Below, piece by piece: positions 27,318-35,666 of a DNA stretch of 58,251 nt. Position 1 is the stretch's first letter; every line of letters starts with the position of its first letter. Under the pieces are notes generated by a model. It saw only the letters and a list, made by a program, of their open reading frames with translations, was not told the DNA's origin and made no database searches. This stretch comes from Streptomyces sp. I05A-00742. GTDB lineage: Bacteria; Actinomycetota; Actinomycetes; Streptomycetales; Streptomycetaceae. Both the position numbers and the translations under genes were made by a program. The stretch lies in the NCBI RefSeq assembly GCF_013055795.1, contig NZ_JABETO010000037.1, positions 1 through 58,251 on the forward strand, read 5' to 3'.

Positions 27318-30106
27318 CGCGCGCCTCCCGTGAAGAAGAGGTCGACCACGGCCTTGGCGGCGTGTCCGGTCTCGTAAGGGTTGAACCGCGTCCGGAACCG
27401 CTCGTACGCCCCCGCCCACTCCTCCCGCACCGCGCCCAGGTCCCCCAGCGCGGCGGCGAGTTCCCCGGTCCCGGTGAGCAGCGGGCCGGGGGCGATGTCC
27501 GCCAGGTCGTAGTAGGTGCCGCGGAGGGTGGACCGGTAGGCCGGGTAGTCGTCGGTGTAGAGGAGCACCGGGCGGCCCAGGTTGACGTAGTCGAACACGA
27601 CGGACGAGTAGTCGGTGAGCAGCGCGTCCGAGGCCAGCAGCAGGTCGTTGAGGTCGGTGAACTCCCGTCCGTCGCGCACCGCGTGGCCGATCTCCCGCGC
27701 CACGGTGAAGCGCTCGTAGTAGTGCGGCCGGACCACCACCGTCCAGGCGTCGCCCACCCGGCGCACCAGGTCCTCCAGGTCGACGCGGATCGACTCGCCG
27801 CTGGCGCGCGCCCCGTCGCGGAACGTGGGCGCGTACAGCAGCACCTTCTTCCCGTCGGGGATCTGGAGCCGCTCGCGGGCGGCGACGGCCCGTTCGCGCT
27901 GGGCGGGCTCGTTCCACCGGACCAGCACGTCGTTGCGCGGGAGCCCGGCGCGCAGCAGTTCCCCGGTGTACTCGTTACCGCGGACGAAGGTGCGTTCGAA
28001 CTCCTCGCTGGGGGCGATGAGCGCGTCCCAGCGGTCCACCATGGCCCGGTGCCGCCGGCGCCGTGCGGGCCCGGCGAGCCGGAGTTCGGGGGTGTCGAAG
28101 CCCATGTGCTTGAGCGCCTGGCCGTGCCAGGTCTGGAGGTAGCGGGTGCCGGGGCGTTTGGGGATGTGGGCGGGGAAGCCGTGCGAGTCGACCCAGTAGC
28201 GGGCGCGGGCGACCGTCCGGACGTACTCCCAGCTGCCCCGCCGGACCAGCGGCACGCCCCGGGGGTAGCCGGCGCGGCTGCCGGTGTACGACCAGACGGC
28301 GTACAGCGGGAGGTCGCGGCGGAGGAGTTCCTCGTGGATGTAGCGGGGGCTGTCGGCGTAGCCGCGGCCCTCCAGGGCCTCGAAGACGACGAGCTCCTCG
28401 TCGACGGGCAGGCGGTGGAGCTCGTGGGAGACCAGGGCCTTGGCGCCCGGCCCGGTGACACGGCGGGTGAGCCGTCCGAAGCGGGCGCGGACGGGCTCCA
28501 GGTGCGGCGCGAGGGCCTCTGCCCGGGCGCGGGGTCCGGTGCGCTCCCAGTGGATCTCCAGCCGTCCCGCGCCGCGGTCCTCGCAGCCGACGCGCACGTC
28601 GTGCCCGCCGATCCGGGCCCGCAGCACGGGGTGACCGGCGGGGGCGAGAACGGGGTCGGTGCGGTGCAGGCCCAGCCGGCCGAGGGCCACCACGGGGTGG
28701 CGGCGGCCCCCGAAGCCCTTGGGCCCGAGGGGGACCCGGGCCAGGTCGAGGACGAGGTCCGCGGTACGGACGGCGGCGTCGTCGGGCGCCGGGGCGTAGC
28801 CGAAGGGGACGACGAGCGGTGCGGCCCGGGCGGCGACGCGCAGTTCGGCGGTGACGTCGGCGGGGCCCGCGAGGAGCCCGCCCGGGTCGTAGGTGCGCAG
28901 GGTGATCCGCAGCCGGGTCCCGTGCGGTTCGACGCGGGCCACCTCGTGGCGCAGCGGACCGGTGGCGAAGGGCTGGTCCTCCAAGTGCCAGTCGCTGATG
29001 TCGAGTTCTTCGGCCTCGTGGGCGTCGGCCGGCGCGGTGGCCCCCCAGTAGGTGCGCCCCTCGTGGCGGACGGTACTGCGCGGGGCGATCCTGGGCCGGT
29101 CGAGGGTGCGGGCGCAGTCGGCGGCCTCGTCGTACCGTCCGGCGCGCAGCAGGTACTGGCAGATCCGCTGTTCCCGGGTCAGGGCGTCGAGCGCGCGGGG
29201 GTCGGCGTCCTCCAGGCAGGGCGTGACGACCGCGGCGAACTCCTCGGTCCACCGCCGGTCGCGGAACGGCAGGTCGCCGAGGTAGAGGCGCAGGTCGTGG
29301 CGGAGGAACGCCTCGTCCTTGGCCGGTCTGAGGGCGGTGCGGCCGGTCTCCTCCAGGAAGGTGTCGGTCAGCCGGGAGACGGCGACGCGGTCGGCGACGT
29401 TCCGGATGCGGTGCCGGCTGGAGGTGATGGAGAGGGTGTCGGGGTCGGCGGCCAGCCGCCAGGTGTAGACGGACCAGGGGACGACGGCGAAGCGCTCGGC
29501 GAGGACGTAGGCGCGGGCGCTGAAGTACTGGTCCTCGTAGTGGATGCCCTCGGGGAAGCGCAGCCGGTGCCGGGCGAGGAAGTCGGCGCGGTAGAGCTTG
29601 TTGGTGGAGAGGTGGTCGAGGAAGTACTCGGGGGCGGCCTCGATGCCGTCCACGACGCGGGGTTCGGTGAACAGCCGCGGGTACCAGAGGCCGGTGGTGC
29701 CGCTCGCCTCGAAGAGCCGGGTGACCTCGCCGGCCACCAGGTCGGCACCGGTCCGTTCCGCGGTGAGCAGCAGGGACTTGCAGGCGTGGTACGGCAGTTC
29801 GTCGTCGCTGTCGAGGAACATCAGGTGCGGTGCGCGGGCGGCGTCGATGCCCGCGTTCCGCGGCGTCCCGCAGCCGCCGCTGTTCACCGGCAGCCGGAGG
29901 CCACGTACCCGGGGGTCGGAGGCGGCCAGCCGGCGGACCGCGTCCGGAGTGGCGTCGGTGGAGCAGTCGTCCACGACGATCACTTCGAGGTTGCGCAGGG
30001 ACTGGGTCAGGACGGACCGCACGGCGCGCGGCAGCCGGTCGGCGTCGTTGTGGACGATGACGACGACACTGACGTCGGGGACGGGACGCGGGGGCGCGGC
30101 GGGCAC
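27314..30106 (-). CDS. Bifunctional GT2 / CDP-glycerol:glycerophosphate glycerophosphotransferase
   Basis: This 930-residue fusion starts at GTG 30106 with GAGGTGA just upstream. Residues 1-330 are a GT-A glycosyltransferase (VSVVVIVHNDADRLPRAV, VIVVDDCSTDATP, NSGGCGTPRNAG, FLDSDDE, HYEDQYFSARAY). A middle beta-rich linker is at about 340-530. Residues about 560-930 form a TagB/TagF-type glycerophosphotransferase domain: VWSYTGSRAGYPRGVPLVRRGSWE, TWHGQALKHMGFD, the HYYERF region, LASDALLTDYSSVVFDYVNLGRP. This class builds poly-glycerol-phosphate or similar wall teichoic acid chains from CDP-glycerol at the cytoplasmic face. No tagD (CDP-glycerol synthesis) is in the window. It is 3 bp downstream of the GT87-type gene and overlaps the GT4 gene by 4 bp. 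Confidence 0.93.
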   Translation of the reverse strand: MPAAPPRPVPDVSVVVIVHNDADRLPRAVRSVLTQSLRNLEVIVVDDCSTDATPDAVRRLAASDPRVRGLRLPVNSGGCGTPRNAGIDAARAPHLMFLDSDDELPYHACKSLLLTAERTGADLVAGEVTRLFEASGTTGLWYPRLFTEPRVVDGIEAAPEYFLDHLSTNKLYRADFLARHRLRFPEGIHYEDQYFSARAYVLAERFAVVPWSVYTWRLAADPDTLSITSSRHRIRNVADRVAVSRLTDTFLEETGRTALRPAKDEAFLRHDLRLYLGDLPFRDRRWTEEFAAVVTPCLEDADPRALDALTREQRICQYLLRAGRYDEAADCARTLDRPRIAPRSTVRHEGRTYWGATAPADAHEAEELDISDWHLEDQPFATGPLRHEVARVEPHGTRLRITLRTYDPGGLLAGPADVTAELRVAARAAPLVVPFGYAPAPDDAAVRTADLVLDLARVPLGPKGFGGRRHPVVALGRLGLHRTDPVLAPAGHPVLRARIGGHDVRVGCEDRGAGRLEIHWERTGPRARAEALAPHLEPVRARFGRLTRRVTGPGAKALVSHELHRLPVDEELVVFEALEGRGYADSPRYIHEELLRRDLPLYAVWSYTGSRAGYPRGVPLVRRGSWEYVRTVARARYWVDSHGFPAHIPKRPGTRYLQTWHGQALKHMGFDTPELRLAGPARRRRHRAMVDRWDALIAPSEEFERTFVRGNEYTGELLRAGLPRNDVLVRWNEPAQRERAVAARERLQIPDGKKVLLYAPTFRDGARASGESIRVDLEDLVRRVGDAWTVVVRPHYYERFTVAREIGHAVRDGREFTDLNDLLLASDALLTDYSSVVFDYVNLGRPVLLYTDDYPAYRSTLRGTYYDLADIAPGPLLTGTGELAAALGDLGAVREEWAGAYERFRTRFNPYETGHAAKAVVDLFFTGGAR

Positions 30107-30109
30107 AAG

Positions 30110-31366
30110 TCACCTCATCTCGGAAGGATCCCGTGGCATCCCGGAAGGATTCCGGGGACCCGGATCACTACTCAGAGAGTAGGTGACACCACTGACAGTC
30201 ACCCCCCGAGCGGTCTCCGGCGCCCTCCGCCAGGCGGCGAGGGCGAGCACCGCCGCCATGCCGGTGAACATCATGACGTCCTTGAAGGCGTGCCGCCGCG
30301 CGCTCCCCAGCTCCGGCCAGGCCACATCGGCGAGCTGGGGCAGCAGGGCCATCCAGAACCACACGGAGCGCACGGCCGCCCCGCGCACCACCACCGACGC
30401 GACGAGCGCCGGCACGATCACCAGGGCGTAGTGCAGGAACGACGGCCGGGACACGAGGAACGCGGCGAGCATCAGCAGTGATCCGCACTCCACGAGCCGC
30501 AGCGCCTCGTGGCCACCGCGCCGCCAGCGCAGCCGCGCGACGGCGAGCACCGCCACGGCCGCGGCGGCCGCGAGCGTGAACGCCAGGGGCCGGGGGACGC
30601 CCAGCCGGGGCAGGACGGCGGACCACGAGGCGTCGAAGGGCCGCGCGTAGTCGTCCTGCCCGTGCAGCAGGAACGGCAGGGTCTTGGTGAGGAACAGCCC
30701 GGGCCGGGGCATGGCGAGCGCCGCCGCCAGGGACACCAGCGCGGGCAGCACCGCCGCCCAGGCCAGCGCCCGCCACCTGCGGGCGAGCAGGAAGAGCAGC
30801 AGCAGGGGCACGAGCATCGGCTTGAGGGCGATGGCCGCGCCGACGGTCACGCCGGCCGCGGTCCACCGGCCGTGCCGGGCCAGCAGCAGCGCGGCGGGGA
30901 AGGCGACGGCCGAGGCCGCCGTCCAGTTGCCGAGGTGGACGATGCTCTGGAACGGCAGGAACAGCCCGAGCCCGGCGGTCAGGGCGGCGGCGAGCCGGCT
31001 GTCCGCCCGGACGTCGAAGATCCGCAGGGCGAGCAGGACCCCGGCCAGCACGAGCGCCGCGGTGGCGAACGGCACCACGCGGCCCAGGGTCGCGTTGGAG
31101 AGCGGCGCCTGCGGCAGGGCCGCGAAGACCGCGCCCGGCAGATAGAGGAACCGTTTGTCCGCGTACGGCGAGCCGCCGTCGAGCAGTGCGCGGGCGGCCC
31201 GGACGACGACCGCGTTGTCCATGCCCGCGCGGTGGACGCCCAGCATCCGGCCGGCGCTCAGCACGTACACCAGCAGCGCGGCCGACAGCACCGGCCACGA
31301 GGCCCGGCCGGTGATCCAGCGCGCGAAACCGTCCCGGCCCGGAGGTCCTTCGTCCGGCGCACTCAT
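30110..31366 (-). CDS. GT87-type polyprenyl-phosphate-sugar dependent membrane glycosyltransferase
   Basis: The 418-residue protein starts at ATG 31366, overlapping the upstream stop by 4 bp. It has about nine TM helices (for example WPVLSAALLVYVLSAGRML, AALTAGLGLFLPFQ, MLVPLLLLFLLAR). The long first loop contains GMDNAVVVRAARALLDGGSPY followed by FLYLPGAVFAALP, which matches the GT87 (mannosyl- or arabinosyltransferase-like) pattern where an acidic residue in the first loop is catalytic; FPAALLLARHGRW and LKPMLVPLL are also typical. It likely transfers a sugar from a lipid-linked donor to the surface glycan. The immediately preceding DPM-type GT2 could make that donor. Confidence 0.85.
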   Translation of the reverse strand: MSAPDEGPPGRDGFARWITGRASWPVLSAALLVYVLSAGRMLGVHRAGMDNAVVVRAARALLDGGSPYADKRFLYLPGAVFAALPQAPLSNATLGRVVPFATAALVLAGVLLALRIFDVRADSRLAAALTAGLGLFLPFQSIVHLGNWTAASAVAFPAALLLARHGRWTAAGVTVGAAIALKPMLVPLLLLFLLARRWRALAWAAVLPALVSLAAALAMPRPGLFLTKTLPFLLHGQDDYARPFDASWSAVLPRLGVPRPLAFTLAAAAAVAVLAVARLRWRRGGHEALRLVECGSLLMLAAFLVSRPSFLHYALVIVPALVASVVVRGAAVRSVWFWMALLPQLADVAWPELGSARRHAFKDVMMFTGMAAVLALAAWRRAPETARGVTVSGVTYSLSSDPGPRNPSGMPRDPSEMR

Positions 31367-32907
31367 CGTTCCACCTCCAGCAACATCAGTCCTCCGGGGC
31401 CCCGGGCGGCGCGCCGCAGAGCCGGGTCGTCCGACGGCAGGCCGGGCCCGCCGTCCTTCTGCAGCACCCATCGCGCCCCGTACTCCCGGAGGGCGCCCAG
31501 CCGTTGTGCGCGGGTTGCGGAGGGCGCGTAGTAGCGCCGTGTCGCCTCCCAGCGCTCCCGTACGTCGGGCAGGAACACGTCCGGGTAGGCGGGGGCGACG
31601 GTGTACGGCCCGTAGGCGGGCAGCATCCGCAGCGCGTAGTAGTCGTCGGTCATCACCGTCGCCCCCGCCGGCACCGGCCGGGCCGCCCAGGCGAACGACG
31701 GCCACGGGGCGATCGAGGGGACGTGGGCCCGTACGGCCCGGGCGGCCCGGGCCGGCAGGGCGTAGGCCACCGCTCCGGCCTGCACGCAGGCCCCCGCCAG
31801 CAGCGCCGACGCCGTCACCGCGGCCACGGCCGGCCCCGCCCGACGGCCCGCCGCTCCGGCCGCCTCGACGGCGAGGGCCAGTTGGGCCGGGAGCAGGACG
31901 GCGGGCAGGATCCGCCCCCACGACCAGTGGGCGCTCAGACCGCCCGCGGCGAAGACCGCCAGGCCCAGGACGAAGAGGAGGGCCAGCGGGTCCCGGCGGT
32001 CGCGCCACCAGCGGGCGCCGAGCGCCACGACACCCAGGCCCACCAGGCAGAACTTGCTCGCCAGATGCTCGTAGAGCGGCCGGTGGATCCCGTCGAGACC
32101 GTCCGCGCCGGACAGCGCGGAGAAGGAGTAGTACGGCCAGGCCGCCAGGACCGCCCCGGCCAGGACCGCCCCCGCGCCCGCCCGCGCCCACACGGCGCGC
32201 GGAGGCCACGGCCGCGCCCCCAGCAGCACCGCCATCACCCCCAACAGCGCCACCGCGCCGGTGAATTGATGCACCAGCAGCACCAGGGCGAGCAGCAGCC
32301 CCAGCCCCAGGAAGCGGACCGTCCCCCACCGCTCGGCGGCCGCCCGGCGCAGCAGGGCCCACAGATGCAGCGCGAGCCCCAGCGCGAGCGTGCTCGGATA
32401 CGCGACGGTCAGGGCGAGCGAGGTGAGGCCGGGCACGCCGCTCCACGCGAACAGCCGGGTCCCGTAGAGAAGAAGCACGCACAGCAGCGCGAGCGGCACC
32501 GCCGCGCGCCGGTCGGTCAGCGTACGGACGAACGCGCGCAGGCCGGTGCCGAACGCGACGAGGCCGGCGAACGCGGCCAGGTGCAGCACGGCCGGCGCAC
32601 TCGCACCGGTCGCCGAGGCGAGCAGGGCCAGCAGGACCATCCATGGCGAGTAGTAGGGGCTGGGGACGTCCGCGTCCACCAGCGGATGGCCCGGGTGCAG
32701 CAGGTCCGCGCGCAGCCGCTCCACCACGGCCGCGTGCATCCCGAGGTCCCCGGCCCACGGCAGCCGCACCACGGCGGCCAGCAGCAGGACCGCCGGAACC
32801 AGGGCCGCCGCCAGCAGGGCGCGGTACGGCAGGCCGGTGGTGGTGCCGGCGGCCGGCGGGGCCTCCGTCCGGGTCGTCACGGCGCGCGGCTCAGTGGGTC
32901 CGCCCAC
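31363..32907 (-). CDS. Multi-pass membrane protein, probable GT-C glycosyltransferase
   Basis: The 514-residue protein starts at GTG 32907, with AAGGAGG 12 bp upstream; a later GTG at 32880 is possible but has no ribosome site. It has about ten TM helices (ALLAAALVPAVLLLAAVV, FLGLGLLLALVLLVHQFTGAVALLGVMAVLL and others). The first outside loop has GDLGMHAAVVERLR and the acidic PLVDADVPSPYYSPWMV, compatible with a GT-C active site. The C-terminal 110 residues are soluble (TVMTDDYYALRMLPAYGPYTV, YYAPSATRAQRLG). I do not recognise a specific family. It overlaps both neighbours (17 bp with the GT2 gene, 4 bp with the GT87 gene), so it is part of the same operon and probably the same glycan pathway. 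Confidence 0.8.
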   Translation of the reverse strand: MGGPTEPRAVTTRTEAPPAAGTTTGLPYRALLAAALVPAVLLLAAVVRLPWAGDLGMHAAVVERLRADLLHPGHPLVDADVPSPYYSPWMVLLALLASATGASAPAVLHLAAFAGLVAFGTGLRAFVRTLTDRRAAVPLALLCVLLLYGTRLFAWSGVPGLTSLALTVAYPSTLALGLALHLWALLRRAAAERWGTVRFLGLGLLLALVLLVHQFTGAVALLGVMAVLLGARPWPPRAVWARAGAGAVLAGAVLAAWPYYSFSALSGADGLDGIHRPLYEHLASKFCLVGLGVVALGARWWRDRRDPLALLFVLGLAVFAAGGLSAHWSWGRILPAVLLPAQLALAVEAAGAAGRRAGPAVAAVTASALLAGACVQAGAVAYALPARAARAVRAHVPSIAPWPSFAWAARPVPAGATVMTDDYYALRMLPAYGPYTVAPAYPDVFLPDVRERWEATRRYYAPSATRAQRLGALREYGARWVLQKDGGPGLPSDDPALRRAARGPGGLMLLEVER

Positions 32908-33700
32908 CGCCCGGCCGGACCTCCTTGGCGCGCAGCCGCCAGGGCATGGCGACCGATTCGAGCTGCACCCCCAGGCTCATCTTCGACTCGCCCACCGTCC
33001 GGTCCTCGAAGTGGATCGGCACCTCCACGACGGTGAAACCGGCCCGCAGCGCCCGGTACTTGGTCTCGACCTGGAAGCTGTAGCCCGCGCTGTCGACCGT
33101 GTCCAGGTCGAGGGAGCGCAGCGCCGCCGCGCTCCAGAGGTTGAAGCCGCCGGTGATGTCGCGGAGCCGGGTGCCGAGGATGGTGCCCGCGTAGGCGTTG
33201 GCCCAGCGGGAGAGGAGTCTGCGGTGGGCGCCCCAGGCGGCGGAGAGCGTGCCGCCGGGCACGTACCGGCTGCCGACGACGACGTCCGCGCCGGTGGACA
33301 GGGCGACGCCGAGCATCTCGGCGACCTTGCCGACCGGATGGCTGCCGTCGGCGTCCATCTGGAGGACGTACGCGGCGCCGTCCTCGACCGCCCGCGCCAT
33401 GCCGGCCGCGTACGCCCGACCCAGCCCCTCCTTGGCGGTGCGGTGCAGCACGGCGACGCGCGGGCGCCCGGGCTCGTGGTATTTCTCGGCCAGTTGCTCG
33501 GCGACCGTGCCGGTGCCGTCCGGGCTGTTGTCGTCCACGACCAGCAGCCGCAGCCCCTCCAGCGGCAGCGCCATCAGCGCCTCCGCCATCATCGGCAGGT
33601 TCTCCGCCTCGTTGTACGTGGGCATCACCACGGTCGTCACGGTGCGGCCCCACTCGGCGGGCAGGGGGGTCAGAACGGCGGGCGTGTGCGGAGCGTTCAT
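32891..33700 (-). CDS. Polyprenyl/dolichyl-phosphate mannose synthase-type GT2
   Basis: The 269-residue enzyme starts at ATG 33700, preceded by GAGGACAG. GT-A motifs are clear: VTTVVMPTYNEAENLPMMAEAL, LLVVDDNSPDGTG, GLGRAYAAGMARAVEDGAAYVLQMDADGSH (metal-binding DAD), GSRYVPGG, TGGFNLWSAAAL and FQVETKYRAL. There is no TM anchor, so it is the soluble Dpm1 form that makes a lipid-linked sugar on the cytoplasmic face. This product would feed the two GT-C enzymes encoded immediately downstream, a convincing donor-and-user arrangement (inference). The stop overlaps the next gene's start by 17 bp. It lies 63 bp downstream of the nucleotidyltransferase, which could provide the GDP- or NDP-sugar. Confidence 0.93.
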   Translation of the reverse strand: MNAPHTPAVLTPLPAEWGRTVTTVVMPTYNEAENLPMMAEALMALPLEGLRLLVVDDNSPDGTGTVAEQLAEKYHEPGRPRVAVLHRTAKEGLGRAYAAGMARAVEDGAAYVLQMDADGSHPVGKVAEMLGVALSTGADVVVGSRYVPGGTLSAAWGAHRRLLSRWANAYAGTILGTRLRDITGGFNLWSAAALRSLDLDTVDSAGYSFQVETKYRALRAGFTVVEVPIHFEDRTVGESKMSLGVQLESVAMPWRLRAKEVRPGGGRTH

Positions 33701-33762
33701 TGAACTGTCCTCGTCGGTAGGGGTGCGGGGGCGGAGAGGTCGTCCTGACGACAGGTCCCCAT

Positions 33763-34842
33763 TCAAGCGGCACCGAAGCGGATCGCCGCGTCGGGGATGG
33801 CGGTGCCGCACCAGATGCGGGCCCCCTCGCGCAGCTCGTTGTCGGCGCCGATCTCGGCGTGGTCGCCGATGACGGCGCCGTCCAGCACGGTGCGCTGCCC
33901 CACCCGGGCGGCCGTGCCGATCATGGAGGCCCGCACCCGCGCGCCCGCCTCGATCCGCGCGCCGTCCAGCACGACGGACCCCGCGACCTCGGCGCCGGCC
34001 GCGACATGGGCCCCCGCGCCGACGACGGTGCCGCCGCTCAGCCGGGCCCCGGGCTCGACGTGGGCGCCGGGCAGGACCAGGTGCTCCCCCGGCTCGCCGG
34101 GCACGGCAGGGGAGCGGACGATGCCGCGGACGAGGTCGGCGGAGGCCTGGATGAAGGAGGCGGGCCTGCCCAGGTCCAGCCAGTACGACGCGTCGACGAC
34201 GCCGTGCAGCAGCGCGCCGTCGTCCAGCAGCCCGGGGAAGGTGTCGCGCTCGACGGAGACCGGCCGGCCGGCCGGGATGGAGTCGATCACCTCGCGCCGG
34301 AAGACGTAGCAGCCGGCGTTGATCTGGTCGGTGACGATCTCGTCCGGGTGTCGCGGCTTCTCGGTGAAGGCCAGCACCCGGCCGGCGGCGTCGGTGGGGA
34401 CCAGTCCGTAGGCCCGGGGGTCCGCCACCCGGGTCAGGTGCAGGGTGACGTCGGCCTGCACCCGCTCGTGGTGCCGGAGCAGGCCCCGGATGTCGAGACC
34501 GGTGAGGATGTCGCCGTTGAAGACCAGCACCGGCTCGCCCGGGCGGGTGGTCAGCGCGTCGGCGGCCCCCCGGATCGCCCCGCCGGTGCCGAGCGGCTCG
34601 CCCTCGGTGACGTAGGTGATCCGCAGGCCGTACGCGGAGCCGTCGCCGAAGTACGGCTCGAAGACCTCCGCGAGGTACGACGTGGCCAGGACGACGTGCT
34701 CGACGCCGGCCGCCCGCGCCCGGGCGAGCTGGTGGGCGAGGAAGGGCACCCCGGCGGCCGGGACCATGGGCTTGGGTGTGTTCAGCGTGAGCGGCTGGAG
34801 CCGAGTGCCCTTGCCGCCGACGAGCAGTACCGCCTCTGTCAT
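33763..34842 (-). CDS. NDP-sugar pyrophosphorylase (mannose-1-phosphate guanylyltransferase-like)
   Basis: I use ATG 34842 (MTEAVLLVGGKGTRLQPL), preceded by GAGGACAG, giving 359 residues. The nucleotidyltransferase domain shows the GGKGTRLQPLTLNTPKPMVPAAGVPF signature, LVFNGDILTG (metal-binding Asp), GLVPTD, FTEKP and ASYWLDLGRP. After about residue 240 comes a left-handed beta-helix of hexapeptide repeats (LPGAHVEPGARLSGGTVVGAGAHVAAG...), as in GDP-mannose pyrophosphorylases of the two-domain type. It activates a sugar-1-phosphate with a nucleotide and heads the glycan operon. Whether it uses GTP (mannose) or another nucleotide cannot be read by eye. The flanking promoter region (34843-34960) is shared with the divergent gtrA gene. 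Confidence 0.9.
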   Translation of the reverse strand: MTEAVLLVGGKGTRLQPLTLNTPKPMVPAAGVPFLAHQLARARAAGVEHVVLATSYLAEVFEPYFGDGSAYGLRITYVTEGEPLGTGGAIRGAADALTTRPGEPVLVFNGDILTGLDIRGLLRHHERVQADVTLHLTRVADPRAYGLVPTDAAGRVLAFTEKPRHPDEIVTDQINAGCYVFRREVIDSIPAGRPVSVERDTFPGLLDDGALLHGVVDASYWLDLGRPASFIQASADLVRGIVRSPAVPGEPGEHLVLPGAHVEPGARLSGGTVVGAGAHVAAGAEVAGSVVLDGARIEAGARVRASMIGTAARVGQRTVLDGAVIGDHAEIGADNELREGARIWCGTAIPDAAIRFGAA

Positions 34843-34883
34843 GCCACTGTCCTCGCGCATCGTCGTCGCATCGTCGCACTGCG

Positions 34884-34912
34884 TTAGTTTTCGCGGGAAA
34901 TTACACTACAAT
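34884..34912 (+). promoter_or_regulatory. Candidate promoter for the GtrA gene
   Basis: TTAGTT at 34884-34889 and TACAAT at 34907-34912 are separated by 17 bp. The -10 box is good, the -35 weak. It lies 49 bp upstream of ATG 34961 in an AT-rich patch of an otherwise GC-rich window. Confidence 0.4.
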
Positions 34913-34960
34913 CAGCTGTCTGCGTGCAATGTCCGCTATGCGTGGCGACCGTATCGGGAG

Positions 34961-35524
34961 ATGCCCTTGCGACAGATGACGGCGAGCGGGCCGGGGCGGC
35001 GACGCCTGCCCGGCACGGCGAGGCTGCTGGCACTCGGACAGGAGTTCGCCAAATTCGGCACCGTCGGCGCGCTGGGGATCCTCGTCAACTTCGGCGTCTT
35101 CAACCTGTGCCGGGGCATCACCCGGCTCCCCGTCGTCCGGTGCAGCGTGGTCGCCACCGTCGTCGCCATCGCCTTCAACTACCTGGGCCTGCGGTACTTC
35201 ACCTACCGCGACCGCGACAAGGGCCGCCGCAGCCGGGAGGTGGTGCTCTTCGCCGCCTTCAGCGCCCTCGGCCTGGTCATCGAGAACGGCGTGCTCTACA
35301 TCGCCACCTACGGCTTCGGCTGGGGGTCGCCCTTCCAGAGCAACGTCTTCAAGTTCCTGGGCATCGGGACCGCCACCCTGTTCCGCTTCTGGGCGTACCG
35401 GGCGTGGGTCTTCCGGGCGCTCCCCGGCGGCGGGCCGCGGCACGGCCGCCCTCACGACGCGCCCGCCGGGACACCGGACGACCCGGCCGCGTACCACCCC
35501 GAGACCACCGCACCTCCACCGTAG
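34961..35524 (+). CDS. GtrA-family membrane protein (lipid-linked sugar flippase-like)
   Basis: The 187-residue protein has four TM helices: FAKFGTVGALGILVNFGVFNLC, VVATVVAIAFNYLGLRYF, VVLFAAFSALGLVIENGVLYI and FKFLGIGTATLFRFWAYRAWVF. The GxxxxxxxNF and NYxxxRxxxF pattern and the RFxxYRxxVF ending are characteristic of GtrA. GtrA proteins are thought to flip polyprenyl-phosphate-linked sugars, which would fit supplying the GT-C enzymes across the divergent promoter. GGGAG abuts ATG 34961; ATG 34976 is an alternative. A Pro/Gly/His tail of about 40 residues ends the protein. A strong terminator follows at 35617. Confidence 0.88.
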   Translation: MPLRQMTASGPGRRRLPGTARLLALGQEFAKFGTVGALGILVNFGVFNLCRGITRLPVVRCSVVATVVAIAFNYLGLRYFTYRDRDKGRRSREVVLFAAFSALGLVIENGVLYIATYGFGWGSPFQSNVFKFLGIGTATLFRFWAYRAWVFRALPGGGPRHGRPHDAPAGTPDDPAAYHPETTAPPP

Positions 35525-35616
35525 GGAACCACCGGGCCCAGCACAGCAGGGCCGGGCGGCCGGTCCGCCAACGCCGGCGGAACCGGCAGGAACGGAAGGG
35601 TGAAGAAGGACGAAAA

Positions 35617-35652
35617 GGGGCGGCCCCGGGGTGGTGTCCCCGGGGCCGCCCC
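35617..35652. terminator. Strong bidirectional terminator between gtrA and glutamate dehydrogenase genes
   Basis: A perfect 15-bp inverted repeat (GGGGCGGCCCCGGGG / CCCCGGGGCCGCCCC, 6-nt loop TGGTGT) is preceded by GAAAA. It lies 14 bp beyond the dehydrogenase stop and 92 bp beyond the gtrA stop, and serves both convergent genes. Confidence 0.85.
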
Positions 35653-35666
35653 TCAGCGGTGTCCGA

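Noticed and set aside
24115..28461. A 1,448-codon open frame on the minus strand across the GT2 and GT4/bifunctional genes.
   Set aside because: It is a GC-bias shadow: its translation is Arg/Pro/Ser/Thr-rich with no recognisable domain, while other frames encode clear glycosyltransferases.
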